The notes beneath the pieces are model-generated. The model saw nothing but the letters and a program-made list of their open reading frames with translations. It was not told the origin of the DNA and ran no database searches. Positions 33,459-42,495 of a DNA stretch of 64,000 bases are shown here, in pieces (position 1 is the first letter of the stretch; the number at the start of each line of letters is the position of its first letter). The translations under genes and the position numbers were made by a program. The stretch spans positions 1-64,000 of the forward strand of contig CAJOGK010000005.1 in the NCBI GenBank assembly GCA_905234145.1. The letters are read 5' to 3'. Source of the stretch: an uncultured Prevotella sp. (GTDB lineage: Bacteria; Bacteroidota; Bacteroidia; Bacteroidales; Bacteroidaceae).

Positions 33459-34505
33459 TTAAAGATTGATGCCCAGTCGGAACATGCCAGCCCAGTTTAT
33501 CTCGCCATCGGTGTTAACGAGGTGTAATACTGGCTGTATCGAAAGATGGTCTGTAAGGGTGATATTGCAGGTTAATTCTGTAGCCCATTCATCTACATCC
33601 AATATGCGTGTATAATCAGAGAATATGCCCATCTCCACTTTCTTGTAAGTGTATTTGCTGCCGATGCCACAGAAGTTGTTGCAAAGCTCATCATCGCTGA
33701 AAGCATGCGAATAGGCAGCTATGAGCGTCAGATTTTTGGCTAGTGCCTGCTCAGCGTAAGTCCAGATAGCGGGTCGTATTTTCCGATCGCCTATTTTCAA
33801 TAAGCCCATATCGTGCATGCTTGCCCCTAAGTAATAATGGCTGTCCTTATGGCGGTATTCTATCTGTCCCAGCGCAAATACACCATCTTCTTGCGGACAA
33901 ACGCGAAATACATTATATTCGCCTGTCAGTTCATAAGCGCCCTCACCATTATAGACTGATGCCTGTATGCCCCAATTCTCGCTGTTATAGGCATAGTGGA
34001 TACCCATTGCTGCCAAGGGATATGTAGGAATGAGGGAATTGTATGCTACAGGGGGAAAACCGCCACACGAGCAGTTGGTAAACAGGGCAAGCCCATCGCT
34101 GCAGAAGTAATCTTCATCGATGCGACGAATACCTGCAAAGAGCGAGTGATGGTCGTTGATTTGCCACGTAAAACCAGCTACGGTAAGTGCGAAATTGATA
34201 TTCCATCCATCCATGTTCGAGATGCCTTGCAGGTCGAGTATCAGTGGCTCTATGCCCGTTGTGAAGAGACTTAGCGATGCAACGTTGAATGTGATTTTCT
34301 TAGAAAGAGGTATATCTGCACTAAGTTCAAAAAGGTTATTCCATCTAGCTTCTTTGAAGTTGGTTTGCAGTTCGCTGGTGTATTCCACTCCGAATGTCGG
34401 GCGCAACGAAGTACTGTCAGCGTTTTCTGCCATCAGGTGATTGTTTAGTCCGATTAAAGCCATCACGACGATGGCTGTTTTTTGTATCAACTCTTTATAA
34501 TTCAC
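33459..34505 (-). CDS. OprB-like outer-membrane porin
   Basis: A 348-residue protein with a signal peptide (ending LMAEN) and alternating amphipathic strands throughout. It resembles carbohydrate-selective OprB-type porins: GIEPLILDLQGISNMDG, WQINDHHSLFAGIRR, and a C-terminal strand ending in an uncharged residue (FRLGINL), as usual for barrel recognition. The length is shorter than Pseudomonas OprB. Substrate unknown. It is upstream of the Cthe_2159-type gene on the same strand and divergent from yjjG. Confidence 0.7.
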   Translation of the reverse strand: MNYKELIQKTAIVVMALIGLNNHLMAENADSTSLRPTFGVEYTSELQTNFKEARWNNLFELSADIPLSKKITFNVASLSLFTTGIEPLILDLQGISNMDGWNINFALTVAGFTWQINDHHSLFAGIRRIDEDYFCSDGLALFTNCSCGGFPPVAYNSLIPTYPLAAMGIHYAYNSENWGIQASVYNGEGAYELTGEYNVFRVCPQEDGVFALGQIEYRHKDSHYYLGASMHDMGLLKIGDRKIRPAIWTYAEQALAKNLTLIAAYSHAFSDDELCNNFCGIGSKYTYKKVEMGIFSDYTRILDVDEWATELTCNITLTDHLSIQPVLHLVNTDGEINWAGMFRLGINL

Positions 34506-34582
34506 AAAACTTAGTTAAAATCGTTTGCAAAAATAATCATTTTTATTCGATTTTCTGTATTTTTGCGTCAAAAATTTAAAAA

Positions 34583-35293
34583 GTGATGCGATATAAAGAC
34601 CTTTTTGTCGATTTTGACGATACATTGTATGATACTTATGGCAATGCCGTCATTTCGCTTCGTGAAACCTTCGATGCTTATCGGTTAGATCGTTTCTTTA
34701 CTGACCCTCAGGTGTTCTACGATGCCTATTGGTCTGCGAACATCGACCTCTGGACGCGCTATTCTCATGGTGAGATTACGCGCGATTACTTGATTGTAGA
34801 GCGCTTCCGTCGTCCGCTTTCTGTTGGACAGGGTTTAGAGGTAACTGAGCCCTTGTGCTTGGAGATGAGCGACAAGTTTCTCGATTTCTGTTCTTCCAAA
34901 CCCGGGGTGATAGAAGGTGCCCGTGAGTTGATGGACTATCTGAAGCAGAAAGGCTATCGCATGCACATGTGCAGTAACGGCTTCCACGAGGTGCAATACA
35001 AGAAGTTGGCAGCCTGTGGTTTTCGCGATTATTTCGATACAATTATTCTAAGCGAAGATGCTGGTGTAAATAAGCCCTCACCGCTCTATTTCGATTATGC
35101 TTTCAAAGTATCTGGTGCTGATCGTGAAACCACATTGATGATTGGCGATAATCTGCAAACTGATATCCAAGGCGCACTTTCAGCGGGTATCGATGCCTTG
35201 TTGTTCAACAGATGGCAAGTGAGTGTTGGTGAAAGTGCTGTTAAGCCTACGTTTGTGGTTGATAAACTGCTCGATATAAAAAAGCTATTGTGA
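34583..35293 (+). CDS. yjjG: YjjG-family HAD nucleotidase
   Basis: A 236-residue HAD phosphatase: motif I DFDDTLYDT (catalytic Asp pair), motif II in MHMCSNGFHE, motif III Lys in NKPSPLYFDYA, and motif IV GDNLQTDIQGA. YjjG enzymes remove phosphate from non-canonical pyrimidine nucleotides (house-cleaning). A TATTTTTG box at 34558-34565 gives a short leader. The TGA overlaps a possible GTG start of cobS, so the gene may lead the cobS-cobU-cobT operon. Confidence 0.87.
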   Translation: MMRYKDLFVDFDDTLYDTYGNAVISLRETFDAYRLDRFFTDPQVFYDAYWSANIDLWTRYSHGEITRDYLIVERFRRPLSVGQGLEVTEPLCLEMSDKFLDFCSSKPGVIEGARELMDYLKQKGYRMHMCSNGFHEVQYKKLAACGFRDYFDTIILSEDAGVNKPSPLYFDYAFKVSGADRETTLMIGDNLQTDIQGALSAGIDALLFNRWQVSVGESAVKPTFVVDKLLDIKKLL

Positions 35294-35298
35294 ATACT

Positions 35299-36078
35299 AT
35301 GCAAACAAGCATTGATCAAACTAAATGGTACGACCGTATCTGGGCATCGTTTATCTTCTTTACGCGATTGCCTTTCTGGCGATTCCATCAGCCGCCAAAG
35401 GAGTGCTATCAATCTGTTGTAGAGCATTGGCCTTTGACTGGTTGGCTTACTGGTGGACTGATGGCAGCAACCCTTTGGTTGGGCAGTTTGTATCTGCCTT
35501 ATATCATCGCTGTCTTGTTGGCTGTTGTTGTCAGACTGCTGGTAACAGGTGCACTTCATGAAGACGGCTTGGCTGATTTCCTTGACGGCTTTGGTGGTGG
35601 AGGTTCTGATAGGGCGCGAATTCTCGCTATTATGAAAGATTCCCATATCGGCACCTATGGCGTAATCGGTCTTATTTTTTACGAGTTCCTGCTTGTGGCT
35701 GCGCTTTATTCGTTGCCTCCCCTGATGGCTGTCTGGGCTATTCTTGCCGTTAATCCTTTCTCAAAGATGGTAACGGCTCAGCTGATTATGATGATGCCTT
35801 ATGCGCGACGGGAAGAAGAGGCAAAGGCGCGTGTCGTTTATCGCAAGATGAGTTGGCAGGCAGGTGTCAGTCTGGCTGTTCAGGGTTTGTTACCGATGGT
35901 TTGGTTTATTTATATCACGAAAGTGTCGTGGGAGGTAGTTATCTTTATCCCCTGTATTGTGATGTATTTTCTGTACATGTTAATATGGCATAAGATACAT
36001 GGCTATACGGGCGATTGCTGCGGTGCAGTAAGTCTGCTGGTAGAGTTAACGGCTCTCCTTGTCATATGTGCGCTATGA
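35299..36078 (+). CDS. cobS: Adenosylcobinamide-GDP ribazoletransferase
   Basis: About 259 residues, polytopic membrane CobS that joins adenosylcobinamide-GDP and alpha-ribazole (phosphate) in the last assembly step of cobalamin. Family motifs: FFTRLPFW near the N-terminus, GALHEDGLADFLDGFGGGGSDRARILAIMKDSHIGTYG split over the central loop (metal/phosphate binding), and GYTGDCCGA near the C-terminus. ATG 35299 is chosen; GTG 35290 would overlap the yjjG stop. The stop overlaps the cobU ATG (ATGA). Confidence 0.93.
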   Translation: MQTSIDQTKWYDRIWASFIFFTRLPFWRFHQPPKECYQSVVEHWPLTGWLTGGLMAATLWLGSLYLPYIIAVLLAVVVRLLVTGALHEDGLADFLDGFGGGGSDRARILAIMKDSHIGTYGVIGLIFYEFLLVAALYSLPPLMAVWAILAVNPFSKMVTAQLIMMMPYARREEEAKARVVYRKMSWQAGVSLAVQGLLPMVWFIYITKVSWEVVIFIPCIVMYFLYMLIWHKIHGYTGDCCGAVSLLVELTALLVICAL

Positions 36079-36584
36079 AGAGAATAATCTTGATTACTGG
36101 TGGTCAGCGTTCAGGTAAGAGCAGCAAGGCTGAGAGTCTGGCATTAAGTCTGTCCGATCATCCTGTTTATATGGCTACGGCTCATATCTGGGACGATGAG
36201 TTCCGTGAGCGTGTTCGCAAGCATCAGATGCGCAGAGGGCCTCAGTGGACGAATATCGAAGAAGAGACGCAGCTGAGTCGCCATAACCTGACGGGGCGTG
36301 TTGCCGTCATCGATTGTGTCACGCTCTGGCTTACGAATTTCTTCTTTGCTAGCGATTCGGATACCGACCTTTCGCTCGAACGGGCAAAGGCCGAGTTCGA
36401 TCAGTTTACAGCGCCTGACGCTACCTATATCTTTGTAACCAACGAGATTGGCAGCGGTGGCGTTAGCGGGAATGCCGTCCAGCGTAAGTTTACCGACCTT
36501 CAGGGCTGGATGAATCAGTATATCGCCTCCAAGGCCGATGAAGTTATACTTATGGTTAGTGGAATAGCAGTAAAAATCAAATGA
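36075..36584 (+). CDS. cobU: Adenosylcobinamide kinase / phosphate guanylyltransferase
   Basis: A 169-residue bifunctional CobU that phosphorylates adenosylcobinamide and adds GMP. The P-loop GGQRSGKSS is at the very N-terminus; further family signs are MATAHIWDDEF, RVRKHQMRRG (guanylylated His region) and VTNEIGSGGVSGN. The ORF track starts at 36015, but ATG 36075 gives the correct N-terminus and overlaps the cobS stop by 4 bp. The stop likewise overlaps cobT by 4 bp, so the three genes are translationally coupled. Confidence 0.93.
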   Translation: MKRIILITGGQRSGKSSKAESLALSLSDHPVYMATAHIWDDEFRERVRKHQMRRGPQWTNIEEETQLSRHNLTGRVAVIDCVTLWLTNFFFASDSDTDLSLERAKAEFDQFTAPDATYIFVTNEIGSGGVSGNAVQRKFTDLQGWMNQYIASKADEVILMVSGIAVKIK

Positions 36585-37627
36585 AAACATTCGATATCCA
36601 TCCCGTCGACAGGTCGCTGCAGGAAGCGGTCCAGCAAAAGATCGACAATCTTAACAAGCCCAAGGGGTCGTTAGGCCGCCTTGAGGAGTTAGCCATGCAG
36701 GTATGTCTTGTCCAGCATACCTTAGAGCCCTCGCTGGCTCATCCTTGTCATTTGCTGTTGGGCGGTGACCATGGCATTGAGCGCGAGGGGGTCAGCGTGT
36801 CGCCTCGTGAGGTTACCTGGCAGCAGATGATCAACTTTACCCGTGGTGGAGGTGGCGTGAATATGTTCTGCCGTCAGCATGGGTTTAAGCTCCGCATTGT
36901 CGATGTCGGTGTCGACTACGATTTGTCATCCGTCGATGGCATTATCAATCGCAAGATAGCCCGTGGCACCGGGAATTTCCTTTATGGTCCGGCAATGAGC
37001 TGGGCTGAATATGACCGTGCCATACAGATAGGCAGCGACCTTGCGGATGCCTGTGCGCAGGAGGGCTGTCGTGTGCTGAGTATCGGAGAGATGGGCATTG
37101 GCAATACGTCGCCATCGAGTATCTGGATGCATCTCCTTGGCAATATCCCTTTGAAGGATTGCATTGGAGCCGGTTCGGGTCTTAATGCCCCTGGCATTCA
37201 GCATAAATACGATGTACTCTCCCGTGCGGTAGCACACTCTCAACTTTCCACTCTCAACTCTCCTCTACATGAAGTCATCCGCTACTTTGGTGGTTTCGAG
37301 ATGGTTACTGCGATTGGGGCGATGCTCCGTGCTGCCGAGCTGCACGTTATGATATTAATAGATGGTTTTATCATGACGGCCTGTGCCGTTGCGGCCATCA
37401 AACTATATCCTGCTATTCAGGATTACATGATTTTTACGCATTGTGGTGACGAGAGTGGTCATAAGCGGATGCTCGATATTGTCAATGCCAAGCCACTCTT
37501 GAAGCTTGGCTTGCGACTGGGAGAGGGTACTGGCGCCCTCTGCGCTTTCCCTATTATTGACAGTGCTGTCAGAATGATGAACGAGATGAATAATTTCTCC
37601 AGTGCGAAAATTACGAAATACTTCTGA
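36581..37627 (+). CDS. cobT: Nicotinate-nucleotide--dimethylbenzimidazole phosphoribosyltransferase
   Basis: A 348-residue CobT that activates the lower-ligand base of cobalamin with nicotinate mononucleotide. Typical segments: KPKGSLGRLEELA, GGDHGIEREGVSV, IGEMGIGNTSPSS, GLNAPGIQHKYDVL, GGFEMVTAIGAML and THCGDESGH. Residues about 220-230 (SQLSTLNSPLH) replace the variable linker before the conserved GGFE helix. They are encoded by a repetitive CTCAACTTTCCACTCTCAAC tract that looks inserted, yet the frame is kept. Confidence 0.92.
   Translation: MKTFDIHPVDRSLQEAVQQKIDNLNKPKGSLGRLEELAMQVCLVQHTLEPSLAHPCHLLLGGDHGIEREGVSVSPREVTWQQMINFTRGGGGVNMFCRQHGFKLRIVDVGVDYDLSSVDGIINRKIARGTGNFLYGPAMSWAEYDRAIQIGSDLADACAQEGCRVLSIGEMGIGNTSPSSIWMHLLGNIPLKDCIGAGSGLNAPGIQHKYDVLSRAVAHSQLSTLNSPLHEVIRYFGGFEMVTAIGAMLRAAELHVMILIDGFIMTACAVAAIKLYPAIQDYMIFTHCGDESGHKRMLDIVNAKPLLKLGLRLGEGTGALCAFPIIDSAVRMMNEMNNFSSAKITKYF
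37237..37263 (+). repeat. CTCAACT word tract inside cobT
   Basis: CTCTCAACTTTCCACTCTC followed by AACTCTCC forms three imperfect CTCAACT/CCACT words of 7-11 bp. It lies in a surface-linker position of CobT and is a coding relative of the junction tracts. Confidence 0.7.
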
Positions 37628-37643
37628 TATTAGCCTTCTGTTC

Positions 37644-38981
37644 TCATAAAGCCGCTTTCTCCTTGCCGTGAACACTCTTTACCTTCATGCCCAGTTTGCC
37701 AGGTAAGATGGCATTTAGTAATACGCCTATCAAGGCAGCGAGTGCGAGACCCGAGAAATGAATCGGGCCAATGCTCACGTTATCTTCAGAACCATATTTC
37801 ACACCGATGGCAATTACCAGAATCGAAGCTGCTACAAACACGTTGCGAGAAGAATTCAGGTCTACGCTATCCTCAACCAGGTTGCGCACACCTACGGCTG
37901 AAATCATACCGTAAAGTATCAGACTCACACCACCGATGGTAGCTGCTGGCATCAGACCAATTAGACAGGCAAACTTCGGACAGAACGACAGCAGGATGGC
38001 AAAGCACGCAGCCAGTCGGATAACAGCGGGGTCAAAGACCTTCGTCAGGTTCAGCACGCCTGTATTCTCGCCATAGGTGGTGTTGGCAGGGGCACCGAAA
38101 ACCGATGCCAAGGCCGTTGCCAAACCATCGCCCATCAGTGTACGGTGTAATCCTGGTTCTTTCAAAAAGTCCTTGCCAACAGTCGATGAAATGGCACACA
38201 TATCACCGATATGCTCCATGATGGTTGCAATGGCGATGGGTACGATAGCGATGATAGTGGAGATGAGGAAGGTCGAATCCAGATTGTCAAATACTGCTAG
38301 CATCGTCTGCTCGCGACTGAACGGCATACCAATCCATGCCGCCTCGTTCAGTGCAGAGAAGTCTACCTCGCCCATGACGGCGGCAACCGTATAGCTCACC
38401 AATACACCCAATAGGATAGGGATGATCTTAAAAATTCCTTTACCCCAAACGCTTGCTGCAATCACCGTTATCACAGCCACCAGCGCCAAAGGCCAATTAG
38501 TTGTGCAGTTCTGGATGGCACTGCCCGAGAGCACTAATCCGATAGCTATAATCATCGGTCCTGTTACTAGGGGAGGGAAGAATCTCAGCATCTTCTCTAA
38601 GCCGAATGTCTTAATCAGACCGGCCATCACGAAATAGCATAATCCAGCGCAGAACACGCCTACACAAGCATAATCTAACGCCAACGTCTCAGTCATGCCC
38701 TGTTCTACACCCAACGCCTTCACAGACATGTAGCCGCCTAGGAATGCAAACGACGAGCCGAGGAATGCCGGCACCTGCAATTTACTAACAAAATGGAATA
38801 CCAATGTGCCGATACCTGCAAACAATAGGGTTGCCGACACGGACAAACCTGTAAGAACAGGCACCAGCACCGTGGCGCCAAACATGGCAAATAAATGCTG
38901 CACGCCCAGAATTACATACTTCGGCATGCCCAGTTTCCTGGCATCAGTGATGCCTTCTTTAGCTTTAATATCCATATCCAT
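37644..38981 (-). CDS. uraA: Uracil permease (NCS2 / UraA family)
   Basis: About 446 residues with 14 predicted membrane segments. NCS2 signs are QHLFAMFGATVLVPVLTGL near the N-terminus, PAFLGSSFAFLGG, and the signature region TTYGENTGVLNLTKVFDP in the substrate site, which favours uracil over xanthine. The ORF track start at 38999 would overlap tRNA-Arg, so ATG 38981 (or 38975) is chosen. No promoter box lies between the tRNA and this gene; the mRNA probably begins by processing of a tRNA-uraA precursor. Confidence 0.88.
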   Translation of the reverse strand: MDMDIKAKEGITDARKLGMPKYVILGVQHLFAMFGATVLVPVLTGLSVSATLLFAGIGTLVFHFVSKLQVPAFLGSSFAFLGGYMSVKALGVEQGMTETLALDYACVGVFCAGLCYFVMAGLIKTFGLEKMLRFFPPLVTGPMIIAIGLVLSGSAIQNCTTNWPLALVAVITVIAASVWGKGIFKIIPILLGVLVSYTVAAVMGEVDFSALNEAAWIGMPFSREQTMLAVFDNLDSTFLISTIIAIVPIAIATIMEHIGDMCAISSTVGKDFLKEPGLHRTLMGDGLATALASVFGAPANTTYGENTGVLNLTKVFDPAVIRLAACFAILLSFCPKFACLIGLMPAATIGGVSLILYGMISAVGVRNLVEDSVDLNSSRNVFVAASILVIAIGVKYGSEDNVSIGPIHFSGLALAALIGVLLNAILPGKLGMKVKSVHGKEKAAL

Positions 38982-38994
38982 TTCGCTGTATAGG

Positions 38995-39066
38995 TACACC
39001 CGTTGGGAATCGAACCCAAACCAACGGAACCGGAATCCGTTATTCTATCCTTTAAACTACGGGTGC
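38995..39066 (-). tRNA. tRNA-Arg (anticodon CCG)
   Basis: On the minus strand: acceptor GCACCCG/CGGGTGT with a G-U first pair, anticodon loop TTCCGGT in stem AACGGA/TCCGTT, and T-arm with GGTTCGATTCC. Discriminator A; the next bases are CCT, so CCA is not encoded. A TATCTTTG box lies at 39079-39086. The 3' end is about 13 nt from the uraA start. Confidence 0.93.
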
Positions 39067-39078
39067 TTTTAGCGGATG

Positions 39079-39086
39079 CAAAGATA
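39079..39086 (-). promoter_or_regulatory. -7 box of tRNA-Arg (and probably uraA)
   Basis: TATCTTTG on the minus strand matches TAnnTTTG, 12 bp upstream of the mature tRNA 5' end. It is the only box I see ahead of the tRNA-uraA pair. Confidence 0.6.
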
Positions 39087-39246
39087 CAACAAAATAGTGA
39101 AAAGCTAATAGCGGAAAGCAGAAAAGTTAGAGAATTATGATTTGTTAACGAGGCGCCATTAAGTACAAAATGTTACTGAAAATCAAGATTCTGTGTCATT
39201 TTGCGAAAATAATTCCACTTTTTCTTGCATTTTAATAATAAATGTG

Positions 39247-39254
39247 TACCTTTG
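39247..39254 (+). promoter_or_regulatory. -7 box of asnA
   Basis: TACCTTTG with TTG 19 bp upstream (39225-39227) fits the Bacteroidetes promoter consensus. It is 27 bp before the asnA ATG. Confidence 0.65.
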
Positions 39255-39281
39255 CACGCAAATTAAGCATAAACTATAAAA

Positions 39282-40319
39282 ATGGGACAGATAATTAAAC
39301 CTGTGATGTATGAACCGCTGCTCGATATGAAGCAGACGGAACAAGGCATCAAACTGATTAAAGATTTCTTCCAGCAGAACCTCTCTACAGAGCTTCGCTT
39401 GCGTCGTGTTACAGCACCTCTTTTTGTACTGAAGGGCTTGGGTATCAACGATGATTTGAACGGTGTGGAGCGTGCCGTTACATTCCCCATCAAGGATTTG
39501 GGCGATGCGCAGGCAGAGGTGGTTCATTCGCTGGCAAAGTGGAAGCGCCTTTCACTGGCTGAGTATAAAATTGAGCCCGGATATGGTATTTATACCGATA
39601 TGAATGCCATCCGTGCCGACGAAGAGTTGGATAACCTCCACTCGCTGTATGTAGATCAGTGGGACTGGGAGGCTGTGATTAATCGCGAAGACCGTACGCT
39701 GTCTTTCTTAAAGAATATCGTAGAGCGAATCTATGCAGCCATCCGTCGTACGGAGTATCTTACCTGCGAGACGTATCCCCAGATTAAGCCTTTCTTGTCA
39801 GAGAAGATTCACTTCATTCACGCCGAGGAGTTGTTGAAGATGTATCCAGACAAGACACCCAAGGAGCGCGAGGATGCTATCTGCGAGGCTTATGGAGCTG
39901 TATTTATAATAGGTATAGGTGGAGAACTCTCGAATGGCGAGAAGCACGATGGACGTGCGCCTGACTATGACGACTGGTCGACGATAGCCGAAAATGGCAA
40001 GATGGGTCTTAATGGCGATATCCTTATTTGGTATCCAGTGCTGGGTCGCTCGTTTGAGCTTTCGTCAATGGGTATCCGTGTGGATAAGGAGTCGCTCTTA
40101 CGCCAGCTGAAGCTTGAGCATCAGGAGGAGCGCGAGCAACTTTACTTCCACCAGCAGTTGCTTAACGACCGATTGCCACTCTCTATTGGTGGTGGTATTG
40201 GTCAGAGCCGCCTCTGTATGGTATTGCTCCATAAGGGCCATATCGGTGAGATACAGGCCTCTATATGGCCTGATGAGATGCGACATCAATGTAAACAGTT
40301 AGGAATGAACCTGATTTGA
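39282..40319 (+). CDS. asnA: Aspartate--ammonia ligase
   Basis: A 345-residue AsnA making asparagine from aspartate, ammonia and ATP (AMP-forming), with a class II aminoacyl-tRNA-synthetase-like fold. Family blocks: YTDMNAIRADEE, YVDQWDWEAVI, DILIWYPVLGRSFELSSMGIRV (split here), and LPLSIGGGIGQSRL near the C-terminus, the motif-3 equivalent. Length matches E. coli AsnA (about 330). It is convergent with the GH31 gene, with 13 bp between stops and no obvious hairpin. Confidence 0.95.
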   Translation: MGQIIKPVMYEPLLDMKQTEQGIKLIKDFFQQNLSTELRLRRVTAPLFVLKGLGINDDLNGVERAVTFPIKDLGDAQAEVVHSLAKWKRLSLAEYKIEPGYGIYTDMNAIRADEELDNLHSLYVDQWDWEAVINREDRTLSFLKNIVERIYAAIRRTEYLTCETYPQIKPFLSEKIHFIHAEELLKMYPDKTPKEREDAICEAYGAVFIIGIGGELSNGEKHDGRAPDYDDWSTIAENGKMGLNGDILIWYPVLGRSFELSSMGIRVDKESLLRQLKLEHQEEREQLYFHQQLLNDRLPLSIGGGIGQSRLCMVLLHKGHIGEIQASIWPDEMRHQCKQLGMNLI

Positions 40320-40332
40320 TTATCGGGCGACT

Positions 40333-42495
40333 TCATTCCCTTACGAATACAGGAATATACGCTTTGCTTACGGGGGTGACAATGGTTTGTCCACCCTCGT
40401 AATGTTTTCCTGAGTGATAGTCTGTCCAGCCGTTTTTGTTTATGGGCAGATAGGTGCGCCATTCTGTAACTCCTGGTTCTGTAATCGGACTAATCAGGTA
40501 CTTGGGGCCAAACATATATTCGTATGGTTGCTCTAGGGCCTTTGGATCATCGGCAAAGTCGAATACCAATGGGCGCATCAGGGTATACCCCTCTTTGGCG
40601 ATACGTTGTGCACATTCCTCCAGATAGGGGCGCAAGCGTTCGCGCTCTTTCAGGCATGCTTTAATGATCGCTTTGGCCTCGTCGCCATAGTTCCAAGGCT
40701 CTGTATCGCTCATATAACCATGTACTCGCATCAGAGGAAGATAGACCGATGTCTCAATCCAGCGCAACATACGCTCGATATACGCCTCGTTGGTGTATTG
40801 ATCAGCAGGACGGAAAAATCCTCCAGCATCATACGTCCACCAAGGAATGCCTGCTGCCTGCATACCGAGGCCTGCAGTTAGCTGGCGGCGGAAGGTTTCC
40901 CAGTCGTTACCTACATCGCCACTCCAAAGAGCAGAACCATAACGCTGAATACCTGCGAAACCACATCGTGTGAGTATCATGGGCTCTTTTCCAGCAGCTT
41001 TCAGCCCCTCATATACCGTTTTATTTACCAATAGCGGATATACATTGCGCACTTGCTCACCAGTCCATTGTCCTTTGTTTACGCGTCGCCCAGCCAAATC
41101 GTCGTTCTCTGGTTCTGTGGCATCTTGCCACCAGGCATCAATGCCCAGCGGTACCAGTCGCTCGCTAAAATGCTTCCAATAAGCTGCTGCTGCTTTTGGA
41201 TTAAAGAAATCTATCCAGTCGGTACCTGGGATGTAATAGTCAGCAGCCAACATCTGCTTTCCTACCTGTGAGGTCTTATCAATCTTCGACCATACGCTTA
41301 CCATCAGTCTGATATCCATCTTGTGCAGACTGTCTGTTAGCACCTTTGGATCTGGATAAAATTCCTCGTCGAACTGCATGGCATTCCAACCATACTTACC
41401 CCAGTATTGCCAGTCTTGCACAATCATGCTGATGGGCATACCCTCTTGCTTAAAGCGGTTAGCCGTTTGCAGTATTTCTTCCTGAGAGTGGAAACGCTCC
41501 CTACAGTGGATATAGCCCAGTGCCCACGAAGGCATCAGTGGGCATTCGCCTGTGAGTTCGCGATAGGTAGCGATGACCTCATCAGCAGATCCAACAAACA
41601 CGGTGTAATCTACAGCTTCTGCCATAGGCGAGCGCAGCGTAGTTTCATCTTTTACCTTATTATAGAAAAGGGTAGGGGCGTCATCTTTTGTCAGCTCTGC
41701 CGATAGCTGGTGGCGCCCAGCTTCCAGATGTACAATTTTAGAGGCTGTAGGTGGCAACCACAGATTCTTCATGTCGATGACTGTTTGTCCGTCGATAGCC
41801 AGATGATGTCTGCGAGCCATCTTCTGTCCTACATCGAGCAGCAGGGCGTAATCACCAGCTTCGGCGATATCAATAGTGGCTTTAAACACGTGGTGTTCGC
41901 GCACCTCGCGCTTGCCACCTTCCGTTGAAGTTACGTTTACCTCTTCGCGCTCGCCATCACCAGCCTGCTTTACAAGGGCGATGCTTTGGCTGGCAGGATT
42001 ATAATCTGTCAGTCCGTAGTTATTCCAGAGTATACCATAGCCCTTGCTTGATAGTAGCATAGGGATGCTGATTTGCGTGTTTACTTGTGTTAGTCTGCGT
42101 GATAGCCCTCTTACGTTGGTGTAGCCGTCTTGAAACTGTCCCAGTCCAAACAAATATTCATCCTTGGGCGATGCAAACGTAAGTGTGGCTTCTTGGCCTT
42201 GCAGCTGATGGCTAGTGGCTGTAAATACTACTTTTCCTTGCTTATCTTTGATGGTAATCAATTGTTGCTTGGTGTCGACATCCACCTTTACTTTGCAGTT
42301 TGTTACTGTTTCGTGCTTTACGTAGAGCCAGTCTGGCAAGTCGCTCTTTACCTCCTGTTCGGCATATTGTATACGTACGGCGTTTTGGGCCACGTTGGTT
42401 ACCGTAAGTTGTCCCTTTCCAAAACGAAAAGAGCCAGCCTGAGTGCCCATAGTGGTCATACACAGGATGGCTATCAGTGAAATCATTTTCTTCAT
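40333..42495 (-). CDS. GH31 alpha-xylosidase-type glycosidase with PA14 insert
   Basis: A 720-residue secreted enzyme: signal peptide (ending TQAGS), GH31 N-terminal domain, a PA14-like insert around residues 200-290 (ADGDYALLLDVGQ-type strand, LAIDGQTVIDM), then the (beta/alpha)8 catalytic domain. The nucleophile is D458 in WWQDATEPEN, with acid/base in the following conserved region (ALWSGDVGNDWETF). A PA14 insert is known from xyloglucan-active alpha-xylosidases of Bacteroidetes, so alpha-xyloside removal from xyloglucan is the best guess. The start overlaps the amidohydrolase stop by 4 bp. Confidence 0.87.
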   Translation of the reverse strand: MKKMISLIAILCMTTMGTQAGSFRFGKGQLTVTNVAQNAVRIQYAEQEVKSDLPDWLYVKHETVTNCKVKVDVDTKQQLITIKDKQGKVVFTATSHQLQGQEATLTFASPKDEYLFGLGQFQDGYTNVRGLSRRLTQVNTQISIPMLLSSKGYGILWNNYGLTDYNPASQSIALVKQAGDGEREEVNVTSTEGGKREVREHHVFKATIDIAEAGDYALLLDVGQKMARRHHLAIDGQTVIDMKNLWLPPTASKIVHLEAGRHQLSAELTKDDAPTLFYNKVKDETTLRSPMAEAVDYTVFVGSADEVIATYRELTGECPLMPSWALGYIHCRERFHSQEEILQTANRFKQEGMPISMIVQDWQYWGKYGWNAMQFDEEFYPDPKVLTDSLHKMDIRLMVSVWSKIDKTSQVGKQMLAADYYIPGTDWIDFFNPKAAAAYWKHFSERLVPLGIDAWWQDATEPENDDLAGRRVNKGQWTGEQVRNVYPLLVNKTVYEGLKAAGKEPMILTRCGFAGIQRYGSALWSGDVGNDWETFRRQLTAGLGMQAAGIPWWTYDAGGFFRPADQYTNEAYIERMLRWIETSVYLPLMRVHGYMSDTEPWNYGDEAKAIIKACLKERERLRPYLEECAQRIAKEGYTLMRPLVFDFADDPKALEQPYEYMFGPKYLISPITEPGVTEWRTYLPINKNGWTDYHSGKHYEGGQTIVTPVSKAYIPVFVRE

